Below, piece by piece: positions 20,770 through 30,982 of a DNA stretch of 64,000 nt. Origin of the DNA: Tretioscincus oriximinensis. Taxonomy: Eukaryota > Chordata > Lepidosauria > Squamata > Gymnophthalmidae. Position numbers and translations under genes: made by a program. The stretch lies in the NCBI GenBank assembly GCA_022410635.1, contig JAJVDF010000779.1:279649-343648 (forward strand), written 5' to 3'. How positions within the stretch are numbered: position 1 is the stretch's first letter; every line of letters begins with the position of its first letter. The notes under the pieces were generated by a model that was given only the letters and a program-made list of their open reading frames with translations, was not told the origin of the DNA and did not search any database.

Positions 20770-22240
20770 TACGTAACATAGAGGAAATACAAATTAAGTA
20801 CTAATATTAAAAATCAGACATAAACACTACAGGTTAAAACCAACTTTACAATTAGGAGAGAAAAATCATTACATCAGCTCAGATTTAGTCGAAGTCCCGT
20901 GAGAAGAGAAATGCTTTAAGATTTAAGGTAGGAAGGAGGGATGACATGACGGAGGTGAACAGGGAGTAAATTCCAGAAGTAGGGAGTAACAAGAGAGGAA
21001 GGACGGAGACGAGACCAGGAGGTAGTTACTCTGGGCTGGATCAGCCACTTGGAATGAGTACAGCAAAGAGCACGAGGGGGTTGATGGAAGGAGACTAAGG
21101 GAAGAGGGATGTGGAGGTGCCAGATTGTGAAGAGATTTAAAGATCAGGACCAGTAATTTGTACTGGATGCTGTCGTGGAAAGGTAACCAATGGAGATGTT
21201 TCAGCTGAGGAATGACATGATCAAATTGACGAGTTTGAAAAATAATTTTATTCTGAATGGAAATGAGAGAATGAGGGTGACAGGTAGGGAGGCCAATGAA
21301 AAGAAAATCACAGTAATCAAGCTGGAAGATGATTAAAGCATGTATCAGAATTATAGAAGAAGAAGGAAAAGGAAAAGGAAAAAAGAAGAAACAGAAGTAC
21401 TAGTACTACTACCACCACCACCACAACCACCGAAGGAACTCAAGTGGCTTACAAAGTTATTTTTCACTTGAAGGCTTGCATTGTATCTTCCCCACTTGGC
21501 TGTGGTGGTGGTTCCCATTTATCTAGTTGCAATTTGTTGCAATTCTTGTTTTCAAATAGCTGGGTTGGCCAGAGCTAGAAGGTACTTACCCCTCCCCACA
21601 TCTGACACAGGGCTTCAAAACCAAATCTCCCAGATGAGGGGCCGTCTCCTTAGTGACTGAGCCACTCGTGCCATTTAGCAGTCTCAACAGTCAGAGAGGT
21701 GAATTTTAAGGCTGTTGTAGATAAAAAAGCAGAAGGATTTGGCACCTGCTTCAAGATTCTTAGTTTTGTTTACAATGGAAATTTGGACACCATTAACAGG
21801 AAGTGAGAGGGAAGGAGCAGGAGAGGAAGGTGGAAGGGAGATGAGAAGCGAGGTTTTGGTCATATTGAATTTAAGCCTGTGGTTGGCCATCAAGCTGGAG
21901 ATACAATATTTGATTGTAGGGATGAGATAAATAGAACTGGGTGTCATCAGCATAGATATCGTAATGAAATCCAAATGAGCTAATAAATTATCCAAGAGAA
22001 GATGTACAAATGGAGAATAATAGGGGACCAAGAACCTCACCTTGGGGATCACCAGTGGATAGAGCATATGAAGGGGAAAGGTAGTCACCAAAAAACACTT
22101 TGAAGGATAGATATGTGGGAAGAGAACCAGAACAAGACTGTACTCTGGAAACCCAAATTATGTTGGGAAGCAGGGGCAGCTCTACAATGGTGCTGGGGGG
22201 GGGGGTTAGCCCTCCAAAAGAGGCCCTTGAGAGCAAGGCC
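20770..22240 (-). mobile_element. L2-type LINE ORF2 (RT) remnant split by a SINE
   Basis: On the minus strand, 22240-21684 encodes the RT palm motif region '[13 protein letters not shown]' (family: GVPQGSVLGPLLF). It is followed by a decayed YADD region and 'LKFNMTKTSLL' (family: LK.N..KTE.L). After the SINE at 21355-21675, minus-strand reading resumes at 21345-20880 with 'DYCDFLFIGLP', 'IPQLKHLHWLPF' and 'YKLLVLIFKSLHNLAPP', the conserved C-terminal part of L2-clade ORF2. The 3' UTR runs to about 20770. The first RT Asp-containing motif is damaged and several stops are present, so it is inactive. It is the most complete LINE coding remnant in the window. Confidence 0.8.
21355..21675 (-). mobile_element. 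SINE-1 inserted in L2 ORF2
   Basis: It shows the SINE-1 order on the minus strand, from 'GGCACGAGTGGCTCAGTCAC' at 21675 to a complex purine tail (AAGAAG, GGAAAA, and on the plus strand an ACC/CCA run at 21408-21430). The internal 'GGTGGTGGTTCCCATTTATC' and 'CAAATAGCTGGGTTGGCC' are diagnostic. It separates the two halves of an L2 reading and is therefore younger. Confidence 0.8.
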
Positions 22241-22690
22241 CTCCCTTCCTCCTGGTTTTCCTACCTCCTTTTTATATGCTGCAGTGCAGCCTGGCTGGGG
22301 TTGTGGCAACAAGTAGTTCTCATCATCACTGATTACTGCTGTGTGCGCATGCAACACATTGGAACTGCATGTTGGCACACAGCACAGTAATTAGTGTCCC
22401 AGACCCAGCTGCAGTGTTTAAAAAGAATGTAAGTTTATCTGCCCTGCCCCTCCCAAGAGTCTAGTTTTGCTATTGGAGGGAAGCTAGAAAAAAGACTGCT
22501 ATTTGGATTGAAATAAACTATGTTCATGTACCATATTTCCCTACACACGGGACACCGAGACCCTGGTGAGACTCATTGCAATGGATTAGAAATTGTGCCT
22601 GGAATAAATGGTTTCAGTCTGCAACAATGACCCAGTACTTTCACACATTAGTTCATCCAGAGCTTCCTCCTTGTAAACGTCATCCTCACT
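22241..22690. other. Unassigned stretch
   Basis: It includes a G9-type run at 22193-22205 just upstream and no recognised element. Frames of about 95 codons on both strands here overlap one another and show no domain. Confidence 0.4.
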
Positions 22691-22695
22691 GGACA

Positions 22696-22902
22696 TAGGC
22701 TGACCAGATTACCGTTTTGGGGGTGGTGGTTGAAAACCCGTTTTTGGGGTGCCTCTCAGTTTTTTCCGAAAATTTTTTTTTTCAAAAAAATATTTTTTTT
22801 CAAAAAATCTTTTGTTTTTAATTTTTTTTCTCAGAAAAAACCAACAGGCACCCCAAAAATGGGTTTTCAACCCCCCCCCAAAGGGGTCATCTGGTCAGCT
22901 TA
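22696..22902. mobile_element. hAT-like hairpin MITE, copy 2, with TSD
   Basis: The ends are 'TAGGCTGACCAGATTACC' and 'GGTCATCTGGTCAGCTTA'. A direct repeat ACTGGACA flanks it at 22688-22695 and 22902-22909 (the last A of the element is shared). The stem arms include 'AAAACCCGTTTTTGGGGTGC' and 'CACCCCAAAAATGGGTTTTC'. The centre is TTTTTTC/CAAAAAA-rich. Confidence 0.85.
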
Positions 22903-22949
22903 CTGGACAAATCTATGAGCCAAGGTGCAATCAGACCATTGGCTGTATT

Positions 22950-23265
22950 TTGAACTATGAAAAGGATGCTGAAAACATGCCTTCACAGGGCAAAACATAG
23001 GAAGAGGACTGCTTTGAAGGTGGAACTCAGGTTTCATCCACACATCACTTTTATTCCACTAGTTAAGGATCTGTACACACAGGTAGGCTTCTCACCTCTG
23101 TGGCTGAAGGCATCAAATTCCACAAAGGGTCAGCTAAAGAATATTCTGTGGCAAAGAACCTTTTTTCCCGTGTACACTGTAAAATCTCCATTAACATGTG
23201 GAGCAGAGTTATCATGATGATGCTACCATCGCGGTAGGAAAACCTCATTTGCCTGCAGCCACCAT
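22950..23265 (-). repeat. Family A (subtype i) copy
   Basis: Shared blocks are 'GTACACACAGGTAGGCTTCT', 'AGCTAAAGAATATTCTGTGG', 'CTCCATTAACATGTGGAGCA' and the end 'CGGTAGGAAAACCTCATTTG' followed by 'CCTGCAGCC'. They match 36060-36222 and 62960-63145 in the same orientation. 'TCCATTAACATGTGGA' is itself a small palindrome. Confidence 0.65.
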
Positions 23266-23269
23266 CTTG

Positions 23270-25190
23270 CACTTTCCTTTACATAGCAAAATGCTCTGGC
23301 CTTGGCTGTTCCATTTTTGTTTTCTAAATATTTATGTCATTGGTGGATGATCTCAAACTTGAAAAACAGTGATAGAAAGAAAAGTTACATTTTGTGATTC
23401 ATCCAAAAAATACCACAAAGATTGTTCTTCCTATGCTTAAGATATAGAGCTAATTCTTCCTGTGGCTTAATCCCCAGGCTGAAAGGATTCTGAACACCTT
23501 TTCCACCAATAATTATAATGAAGTTGATGGGTATTATTACTTCAGACAGGCTAGTCTGTGCCAGCTGTGTATGTAACCTTTGGGCATTTCCTTTCCCTCT
23601 TTCTTTAACTTGTTTTTACAGTTATCAGTGACAGAATCAATGGAAATGAAAGAACACTCAAATCCTGAAAGATTGTCAAGAGCTGCAAATTTCACAGTGA
23701 CCAAATTATTTCCAAAGGATTCCCTTTAACTTGTTTGCCTCTTCCTCCTCCTCCTTTTTCTTTCAAATCATCTGGTTGCAATCAGAAGTCTCAATAAACC
23801 CCCAAACTCAACTGAAAAGCCAAAAGATTCTCCTTAACCCTTAACGGGTTTCTCTCTGTAGATAAACTCAAGCCCAAAAGATCAGATTAGCAGCAAGATG
23901 TTCAATTCTTGCCTTCATTCTAAAAAAGGATTGCAAAGGCCAGAAGTGTGTAAGCTTTCCTCTAATCTCTGATGGAGCCTACTGTACTGCTACTGTACAA
24001 CTTCATAGGAAAAAATCTGCAAAGATGATCAAAATTCAGCCTTGTTATGCCCTAAATTTATGGCACAAGCATTGCTTGAAGGAACAACCCCTATTGTTTG
24101 GCACATCAGAGCCCAGATTGCCATGACGGCAGCTCATGTTTTTGTTCAAGCCTATACATATGTATGTATTCCTGCTTTCTGCTGTTTTCATTTCTCTCTG
24201 AACGCTGAAGCTTGTGTCTTGCCTTGTTTGAAATTTTGGCAGCAAGGGACCTGAGGTGTTTTTCTCTCTCCTCCTCATTTTCTTTCTTCTTCTTTGGTGC
24301 TTTTCTCCCCCCAACTCTTTATGCAGTTTAACAAGTCAAATATAAAACACGTGGCAGGGAAGGAGTATGGGGCGGGAATAAGCACCCCATGCAAAAGACC
24401 ACTGTGTGCGATAGTTTGTCATTTGATTGGCTATTCCGCATTGAGATGGCATGTGGGCACCTTTGTCCGCACGCGCATACACGCACATACACCTGGCACT
24501 GGATGGCTGGAGGATGTAGCCTGAAGCGTCGAGATTTCGTATAAGGTTAAAATGTTTGCCTGACCACCAGCCATGTTACAGCTTTCTATATTGCTTAGCC
24601 GCCCCGCTATCAGTGACACCCGTCAACAGCAATGGCCTGGAGGTTTTTGTGGTACTGATCAGGTGGTCTACCTGCCCCCACGAAGCTCCATGATACAAAC
24701 ACAAATGCCTTTGATTAATTAAATGGCAATTGAGAGCAAATGCTTCTCTTCCCCCACAATCTAGAGCACTATCTCACTCTGTGCAGACTATTTTGCATCA
24801 AAAGATACATTTGAAAGTAGAGATCCCTTTGAGCGAAATATTCTAAACTGACAGAAGAATTTCTAGTGGCATACCAGCCTGGAGCCACGTTTTTATGAGG
24901 ACATCACTTCCTATTTCGAAGCTTCAGTGCGCACTCATGGTTCCTTTTTGCCAGAAGCCATGCCACATCAAGTTGTCTCCCTCCTAGCTTTTATGTTTTG
25001 TTTTTAATGGAGTCCAGTTTTCTGTCTAAGTTATGGTCAGTTTTTTGACAAATCCCTAGACACCTAAGCAGCCATAATGGAAGAAGTCTAAAGTTAGTGG
25101 AATAAAAAGAAGGAGGGAAATAATAAAGGAAAGTAAAAAAAACAGGCTTTGTCATTATTTATATGCTTTTTAAAAAGTTTATGTTTTATG
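23270..25190. other. Unassigned stretch, about 1.9 kb, the longest repeat-poor part
   Basis: I see no member of the families listed here. Frames of 60-90 codons exist but none resembles a known protein, and there are no splice-like or promoter-like signals I would trust. This is one of the two longest tracts that may be old unique sequence. Confidence 0.45.
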
Positions 25191-25196
25191 GGTAAT

Positions 25197-25281
25197 ATAT
25201 ACTGCTCAAAACAATTAAGGGAACGCTTGGTGTTACACTGTTATGTTAAAGTGTTCCCTTAAATTGTTTTGAGCAGTATAT
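25197..25281. mobile_element. Tc1-type palindromic MITE, copy 2 (one arm altered)
   Basis: The outer ends 'TACTGCTCAAAACAATTAAG' and '...TTGTTTTGAGCAGTA' match copies 1 and 3. The inner left arm reads 'GGAACGCTTGGTGTTACACT' instead of 'GGAACACTTTAACATA..', so the inner stem is broken while the right arm stays canonical. TA borders are present. Confidence 0.8.
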
Positions 25282-25309
25282 AAAGCTAAATATAAGCTAA
25301 CAAAGCTAA

Positions 25310-26130
25310 TACTAAACGAGAGAGAAAAAGGATTCAAAAAGCTGTTGACAAGCTTGAACAATGGGCTAAAAACTAACAGAATGGTATTTAACAAGAAGAA
25401 ATGCAAGGTCTTATATCTGGGCAAGAAAAATGAAAATGGGAGGAATATGTCAGAGCAGCAGCACATGTGAAAAGGACCTGAGTGTGTTATTAGGCAACAG
25501 ATTAAATATGAATCAACAGTGCGAAGCAGCTGCAAAAAAGGCAAACACAATCCCGGGGTGTATTAAGAGGAGCATAGAATCTTGATCACTTGAAGTAATT
25601 ATTCCTTTCCACAGTACTTTGATCAGACCACACTTAGAATTCTGTGTTCAGTTTTAGGGGGAATTTAAAAGGGACATTGATAAACTGGAGTAGGTTCAGA
25701 GACTTACAAGGATGGCGAATGGTCTGGAAACCATGTCCTATGAGGGGCAGTTAAAGTATCTAGGGATGTTTAGTCTGCAAAAGAGAAGACTGAGAGTAGA
25801 CCTGATAGCTGTCTACAAATATCTGAAGGGCTGTTACAGAGCAGAGGGATCAACTTTATTTTCATTGGCACATGGAAGGACTAGAAACAATGGGATGAAA
25901 CTGTGAGGAAGATGATGTAGATTAGATATCAGAAAAAACTTTCTGACAATAAGAGTAACAAACCAGAAGAACAGGTTGCCGCAGGAGGTGGCGAGTCCTT
26001 CTTTGCTGGAAGTCTTCAAACAGTACCTGGTCAACCATCTGGGATGGTTTAGTGAATCCTGCATTGAGCAGGGGGTTGGACCCCATGATCCTGGAGGTCG
26101 CTTCCAACTCTATGATTCTATGAATTCAAA
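25310..26130 (+). mobile_element. CR1/L3-type LINE, ORF2 C-terminus plus 3' UTR
   Basis: The 5' part codes decayed CR1 ORF2 C-terminal sequence. Recognisable pieces are a 'KKKCKVLYLGKKN'-like segment, 'EKDLSVLLGNRLNMNQQCE' and 'AAKKANTIPGCIKRS'. The 3' UTR follows, with 'GGATGTTTAGTCTGCAAAAG', 'CAAATATCTGAAGGGCTGT', 'AACTTTCTGACAATAAGAG' and the typical end 'TTCCAACTCTATGATTCTAT'. It ends in ATTCTATG-like octamers as CR1/L3 elements do. It is the longest CR1 copy in the window. Confidence 0.85.
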
Positions 26131-26214
26131 AAATTACGTACTTAATCTATATACATTTGTACTGTATAAAACTCAAAAAAATCAGTGATAGTTGATATTA
26201 TTTTACTAGAGCAT

Positions 26215-26850
26215 TTGGGTTCTTTACAAATCTATGGTAAGATCATATTTGGAATTCTGTGTACAGTAGTTTAGACAGGACCTTGTGGGACTGGAGAGTG
26301 CAAAAAGAATAAAGGGCTATAAGAATTAGCAAGATTTTTGAACACCTCCCTTACAAAATCAGGCAACAAAGTCCAGGTCTGTTCAGCCTCGAAAGGTGCT
26401 GATTAAAAGGTCATCTAATTGAAGTGCATAAAATCATGTATGGGATGGATAAAGTGAATAAAAATATTTTCTCTCTCACACAACACTTGGACTAGCAGGC
26501 ATTCTTTGAAGCTGATAGGCAGAAGAGTTAGGACAAAGAAAAGTATTTTTTTCATCCAGAGGGTCATTGGTCTATGGAATTTCCTTTCAGAAGATGTGGT
26601 GGTAGCTAACAGCCTGGATAGCTTCAAGATAGGATTAGACAAATTTATGGAAGACAGGTGTATCAATAGCAATTAGGTTGGAAAAACAGGCAGTACTCCT
26701 GAAATAGCATTTGCATGGGAATCAAGAACAGATGAGGGATTTGCCTTCTTCTGTTTGAGACTGCCTATTGTAACTGATGGGCTGCTGTGTGAGACAGAAT
26801 GCTGGACTAGGTGGGCTCTGGCCTGATACAGCAAGGCTCATCTTATGAAT
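26215..26850 (+). mobile_element. CR1-type LINE 3' end
   Basis: The block order is 'AAGATCATATTTGGAATTCT', 'AACACCTCCCTTACAAAATC', 'CACAACACTTGGACTAGCAG', 'GTATTTTTTTCATCCAGAGG', 'TAGCTTCAAGATAGGATTAG', 'GAATGCTGGACTAGGTGGGC'. It follows the preceding CR1/L3 copy head-to-tail but belongs to the TTCTTATG-ending subfamily, so this is two insertions and not one element. Confidence 0.8.
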
Positions 26851-26859
26851 GGAGATTCT

Positions 26860-27750
26860 CCATTACTGTAAATATTTATAATTATCCTTTGACTGTCAAA
26901 AGCTGAGCAAATTTCAGGGAATTCTCTCTTCCAACTAAAACTTAACATAAAACAGCTATTTCCGTCAGTGTAGAATATTGCTCTGTATTTAAGTACAAAA
27001 TATTCCAATACGTTGACAATAGTTGGTAGACTTTGCAATATTTAGGTTAGATTGACTCACATTGTTAGCGTCTTTCAAGATGGAATAGGAGTTAAGAAAA
27101 AAACAGAGTGCCCATATGATTGCAAAAAGGGTTTTCGTGGCTGGGAGCACAGGACCTTGCTGTGAAATGGTGAAGTGGTGGAATTTCCTTTTCTCCACAT
27201 TCCTTGTTGCTGTGAAACTAAAGTTCCACTGCTGTAATGATTCTGCTTTTCAGTCATTGCAGATCTCTCAATAGAAAACTACAGGTAATATTTGCCCTTG
27301 GTAATTCCTTCCTTCTCTACTCTCACTCCACATGATGGCAGAAGAAATGACTGAGAACACAGTTCTATGTCTAGGTAATTTCTGAAAGCAGATTTTTTGT
27401 CTCTAGGGACATCTGTAGACAGCAGGTAATCTTTGAGGAGAATCTGTTCTAACTCATAATCTCTGCCATAGCTACATTTTGTGCCAAGTGTTCAGTGAGG
27501 AAATACATGGTAATAGTATCATGCATGATCTGAAAAAGAATAAATAAAATAGCAAACCTGTTACTGTATGTGCATAATCATGGATCTTGTGATTCAGAAG
27601 ATAAAGGCAATTTTTGTTTTGTTTTCATATTCCTGAAGGTCCCAGGGTGGCTAACAATGGGGAGTGAAAGCCATTACTTTGACCTTAGGCTGGTTAAAGA
27701 GGTTTTCTGAATAAATACAGTGATAATGAAAGCAAAGGGAACTAAAATAC
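26860..27750. other. Unassigned stretch
   Basis: No recurring family is seen. A weak L2-like 'TCCTGAAGGTCCCAGGGTGG' tail (27631-27650) may be a scrap of an old LINE or SINE end. Confidence 0.4.
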
Positions 27751-27754
27751 CCTT

Positions 27755-28090
27755 ATTACCTAAAGGAACTCCTTCTCCCATATCAATCTCCCCTATATTA
27801 ATATATGTAGGGGAGGCCTTCCTGGTTGTACCCCTCTCTCAACAGCAAATGGCCCGGAAACCTGAAACAGGGCCTTCTTTGTGGTTGCTCCCAGACTATG
27901 GAACAATCTCCCCCTCAAGGTGCATCAATCATCATCTCAGGATCCTTTTAGAAGATCCTCGAAGATGCACCTTTTTAACCTGGCTTTTGGTTGAAGAAAT
28001 GCTGTTTTCCTTCCGGATTTTGTATTTTTGCTTTTATTGCTAGCCGCCCAGAAACCTTCGGGCAGGATAGAAGTGTGAATGAATGAATGG
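27755..28090 (+). mobile_element. L2-type LINE 3' end
   Basis: The 3' coding end and UTR are clear: 'TAAAGGAACTCCTTCTCCCA', 'GAAACAGGGCCTTCTTTGTG', 'CTCCCAGACTATGGAACAA', 'GATGCACCTTTTTAACCTGG', and the tail 'GCCGCCCAGAAACCTTCGGG' with a (GAAT)n end. Copies at 42.6 and 45.0 kb have the same order. Confidence 0.8.
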
Positions 28091-28192
28091 AAAGAAATCA
28101 AATCTATCCCCATTCTTGAAATTAATCACCACAAGGTCCAGGGAGTTTGGGGTGGCTTAGCCCTGTATATCTTCTCATATTTCTGACCACTA

Positions 28193-28227
28193 TCCGTCTG
28201 TCTGTCTGTCTGTCTGTCTGTCTGTAT
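28193..28227. repeat. (TCTG)n microsatellite
   Basis: There are about eight tandem TCTG units, then TATG. Confidence 0.9.
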
Positions 28228-28600
28228 GTGTTTGTATTTTAATCCCATGTTATACTCAAAGTTCTCAGGATGGGTTGCACAGAAAAAAACCCCAAATTTA
28301 AAGTGACTGGGGGACGTTGTGTAAATTCATATTGCTTTCATCTGTGTGTACTGGGAATTAAGCTTGCAATCTGACTGCTTGACTTGACCCTGTGTTCAGC
28401 TGTTATTGATCCAACACGAAGCCTTCCTGTTTTCCACTGCTGCTTATGCCTTCTCTGTTGGCACTCCAGGTCTGATGTTGACCTATGTTCTCTATGGTGA
28501 ATGAAAACATGGTTAAACTGCAACAGATTACTTCTCATTGCTGCCTTTTTTTCAAAAACCAATTCATTATCCCAGTGGAAAAGAAGATATAAAAAAGCAG

Positions 28601-28838
28601 TCAATTTCAGCATCTGAAGAAGTAGACCTGTCTACGAAAGCTTATGCCAACCACTTTTCTCAAGTTAGTCTCAAAGTGCTGCTAGCTCCTTTGCTGGACT
28701 TTCTGCTAGACTAACACGGCTATTTCTCTGAAATTGAGCGCATCTGAAGAAGTAGACCTGTCTACGAAAGCTTATGCCAACCACTTTTCTCAAGTTAGTC
28801 TCAAAGTGCTGCTAGCTCCTTTGCTGATAAAAAAGCAG
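28601..28838. repeat. Family B copy with exact tandem duplication and TSD-like flanks
   Basis: Positions 28610-28696 and 28740-28826 are identical over 87 bp at an offset of 130 bp. They contain 'CATCTGAAGAAGTAGACCTG', 'CTACGAAAGCTTATGCCAAC' and 'GTTAGTCTCAAAGTGCTGCT'. The whole is bracketed by the direct repeat ATAAAAAAGCAG at 28589-28600 and 28827-28838. Between the copies, the first unit continues to 'CTAACACGGCTATTTCTCTG' and AAATTGA, the normal family-B end. Confidence 0.8.
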
Positions 28839-28867
28839 GAATCTAATGACACCAGAAACATCTCCAG

Positions 28868-28965
28868 CCAGTTTGATCTGGGGTTTAGAGTGTCTGATTC
28901 CTATCTGGAAGTCTCATGGTTTGATTCTGCACTCTTCCATGGAGCCAGCTGAAATGTGCAACTAC
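28868..28965 (+). mobile_element. SINE-2 5' fragment
   Basis: 'GATCTGGGGTTTAGAGTGTC', 'TATCTGGAAGTCTCATGG' and 'TTTGATTCTGCACTCTTCCA' are the SINE-2 head. The 3' part is absent. Confidence 0.6.
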
Positions 28966-29072
28966 TTGCTAAGAGTTATGTCCCAAAACAGAGCAAAAAC
29001 GACAAAACTTCATAATCATCGTTGTTAGTTTGCATAGGTAGAACTGAGGGAGGGTGAAGGTGCTTTTGCTTT

Positions 29073-29415
29073 AAGAACATAAGAACATAAGACGAGCCAT
29101 ACTGGATCAGGCCACAGTCCATCTAGTCCAGCCTTCTGTCTCACACAGATTCCCACCAGATGTACCTGGGCAGTCTGAATAGAGTAAAGCAAAATATGCA
29201 CTTGTACATGACTGCAAATGGTATTTCAGGAGTCCTGCCTGTTGCTCCATCCCGGAGGCAACATCCAGACATCCATCCTAGTATCCATTTATACCCTTGG
29301 TGTCCATAAACCTGTCTAGTCCTGTCTTGAAACTATCCAAGCTGTTAGCTACCACCACCTCTTCAGGAAGTAAATTCCAGAGGCCGATGACCCTCTGGGT
29401 GAAAAAATACTTTGG
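29073..29415 (-). mobile_element. CR1-type LINE 3' end, minus strand (left arm of inverted pair)
   Basis: It starts with two copies of the terminal octamer ('AAGAACATAAGAACATAAGA') and then 'GAGCCATACTGGATCAGGCC'. It runs back through 'CACCTGGGCAGTCTGAA..' to 'CTGGGTGAAAAAATACTTTG'. It is well preserved. Confidence 0.85.
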
Positions 29416-29429
29416 CTGCATCCAAAGAA

Positions 29430-29856
29430 ATATAAGATAAGGTGAATAGAGAAAAATAGTTTTCTCTATTGCATAGCACTAGGACCAGGGGGCACTCCTT
29501 GAAGCTGATGTGCAGAAGACTGAGGACAGACAAGGGAAAGTATTTTTTCACCCAGAGGGTCTTCGGCCATCGGAATTTACTTCCAGAAGAAGTGGTGATA
29601 GCTAGTAGCCTGGATAGCTTTAAGACAGGATTAGACAAGTTCATGGAAGTCAACTACTAAGTTGGATGTCTTGATACTGCCTCTGAGATGGAGCAACAGG
29701 TAGTATTACTGAAATGCCATTTGCAGGGCGTCAAGACCAGTTGAAGATTTTGCCTTCAATTGGTGCAATTGGTAGGCCTCTGTGTGAGACAGAATACTGG
29801 AATAGATGGGATCTGCCCTGATTCAGCAGGGCTCCTCTTATGTTCTTATGAAATAA
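29430..29856 (+). mobile_element. CR1-type LINE 3' end, plus strand (right arm of inverted pair)
   Basis: It begins near 'GTGAATAGAGAAAAATAG', passes 'GCACTAGGACCAGGGGGCAC' and 'GTATTTTTTCACCCAGAGGG', and ends 'CTCCTCTTATGTTCTTATG'. Together with 29073-29415 it forms an inverted repeat with arms of about 330 bp. Confidence 0.85.
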
Positions 29857-29861
29857 TCTTA

Positions 29862-29965
29862 TTTATGAAAGCTCATGCTGCCATCTTTCCCCTGTTAATC
29901 TCTAAAGTGCTACAAGATTCTTTGCTAGATTTTCTTGGCCCAAACATGGTTATTTCCAGGGCTGG
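29862..29965. repeat. Family B arm fragment
   Basis: 'GAAAGCTCATGCTGCC', 'CCCTGTTAATCTCTAAAGTG', 'CTACAAGATTCTTTGCTAGA' and 'ACATGGTTATTTCC' follow the family-B order. It lies directly next to the CR1 end. Confidence 0.6.
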
Positions 29966-29999
29966 ATTTAGGCTGTATTTTGCCCATGGGCTGTAATTT

Positions 30000-30980
30000 A
30001 CTTACTTATATACTTACTTATTTATTTTATTTATTTATTTTACTCCCCCTCTTCCCCATCTACTTTGGGTTTTATAATAATAAAAGCAATAAAAATATTA
30101 GTATTTTCTTAGTACTATCAGTATGTATATTTTGCCTAAATACAGCCCTGGCTATTTCTTAGAAATTTTATTTATTTTTGCTTTATATCCCAGAACAATG
30201 TGGCAATTCCAATATGATGCCAGGATATTATTGAGTTTTTGCTGCTATCGGAATATAGCCTCAGTGTCTTAGAAAATATTTTATTACAATCATTAATCTG
30301 GGCAGCAGAAGTGTTTCTCAGCTTTTTTACCTGTATAAAATCAATAAAAACTTTTTTTTAAAAAAAAAAATAAAACTTACATTTTTTTCAGCCAGAAGTG
30401 GACATGGGGTTTATGGCCATTCTTTATTTTCTTCATAGTGCATTCCCTATTTATGCTGTGTGCTTTGATCAGCTCTGGCACTAATAATACCAAGGGATTC
30501 TTCATTCCTTTGTTTACTTATTTCTATTTCTACATAAGTGTATGAGTGTTCGGAATTTAACCAAATACTGCAAGATTCTCAAGCCCCGAAGCCATATTGA
30601 CTAAATCTTCAATTATGTTTCAACTGTCACTAATAAGCATTCATTGAGTTTTTACAGAAATAGTCTTCAGGAACAGTAAGTGACTAAACAGAAATAGCAA
30701 GGAATGTACCTTGCCTTGCAAGATTTTCATTTAGCAAGGATCAACTAGGAAAACAGGACTCCCCCACTGCCTTTCAACTTTGACTGTAGTGTCAGACTTC
30801 CAGGTTCAAAGATCTATTCACTACCTGGGTAATTTGGGGACAATCATAGCCTTCTAGTTTCATACGAGAGAATAATGTTCAGGATCTTAGGAATGGTGGA
30901 ATACAAATGGAAAAAAACCCAAAGTGAAATAAACAGCTAAAGGATCTGAAGTTATTCCAAGATTTATTTGTAATAAGAAT
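30000..30980. other. Mostly unassigned; possible L1-type 3' tail near 30375
   Basis: An (TTTA)n-like run lies at 30018-30042. The stretch 'GTATAAAATCAATAAAAAC' followed by T8 and A10 (30332-30370) resembles an L1 3' end, but no ORF2 body is visible upstream. The rest holds nothing I recognise. Confidence 0.35.
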
Positions 30981-30982
30981 AG

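Noticed and set aside
21739..21930. Glu/Gly-rich plus-strand frame
   Set aside because: It is the antisense of the L2 reverse-transcriptase remnant on the minus strand.
24270..24310. Polypyrimidine tract followed by possible 3' splice site
   Set aside because: No adjacent open exon with a matching donor or recognisable protein, and such tracts are common by chance in T/C-rich DNA.
28601..28838. CRISPR-like spaced direct repeats
   Set aside because: Only two units, 87 bp each, from a dispersed vertebrate repeat; no array.
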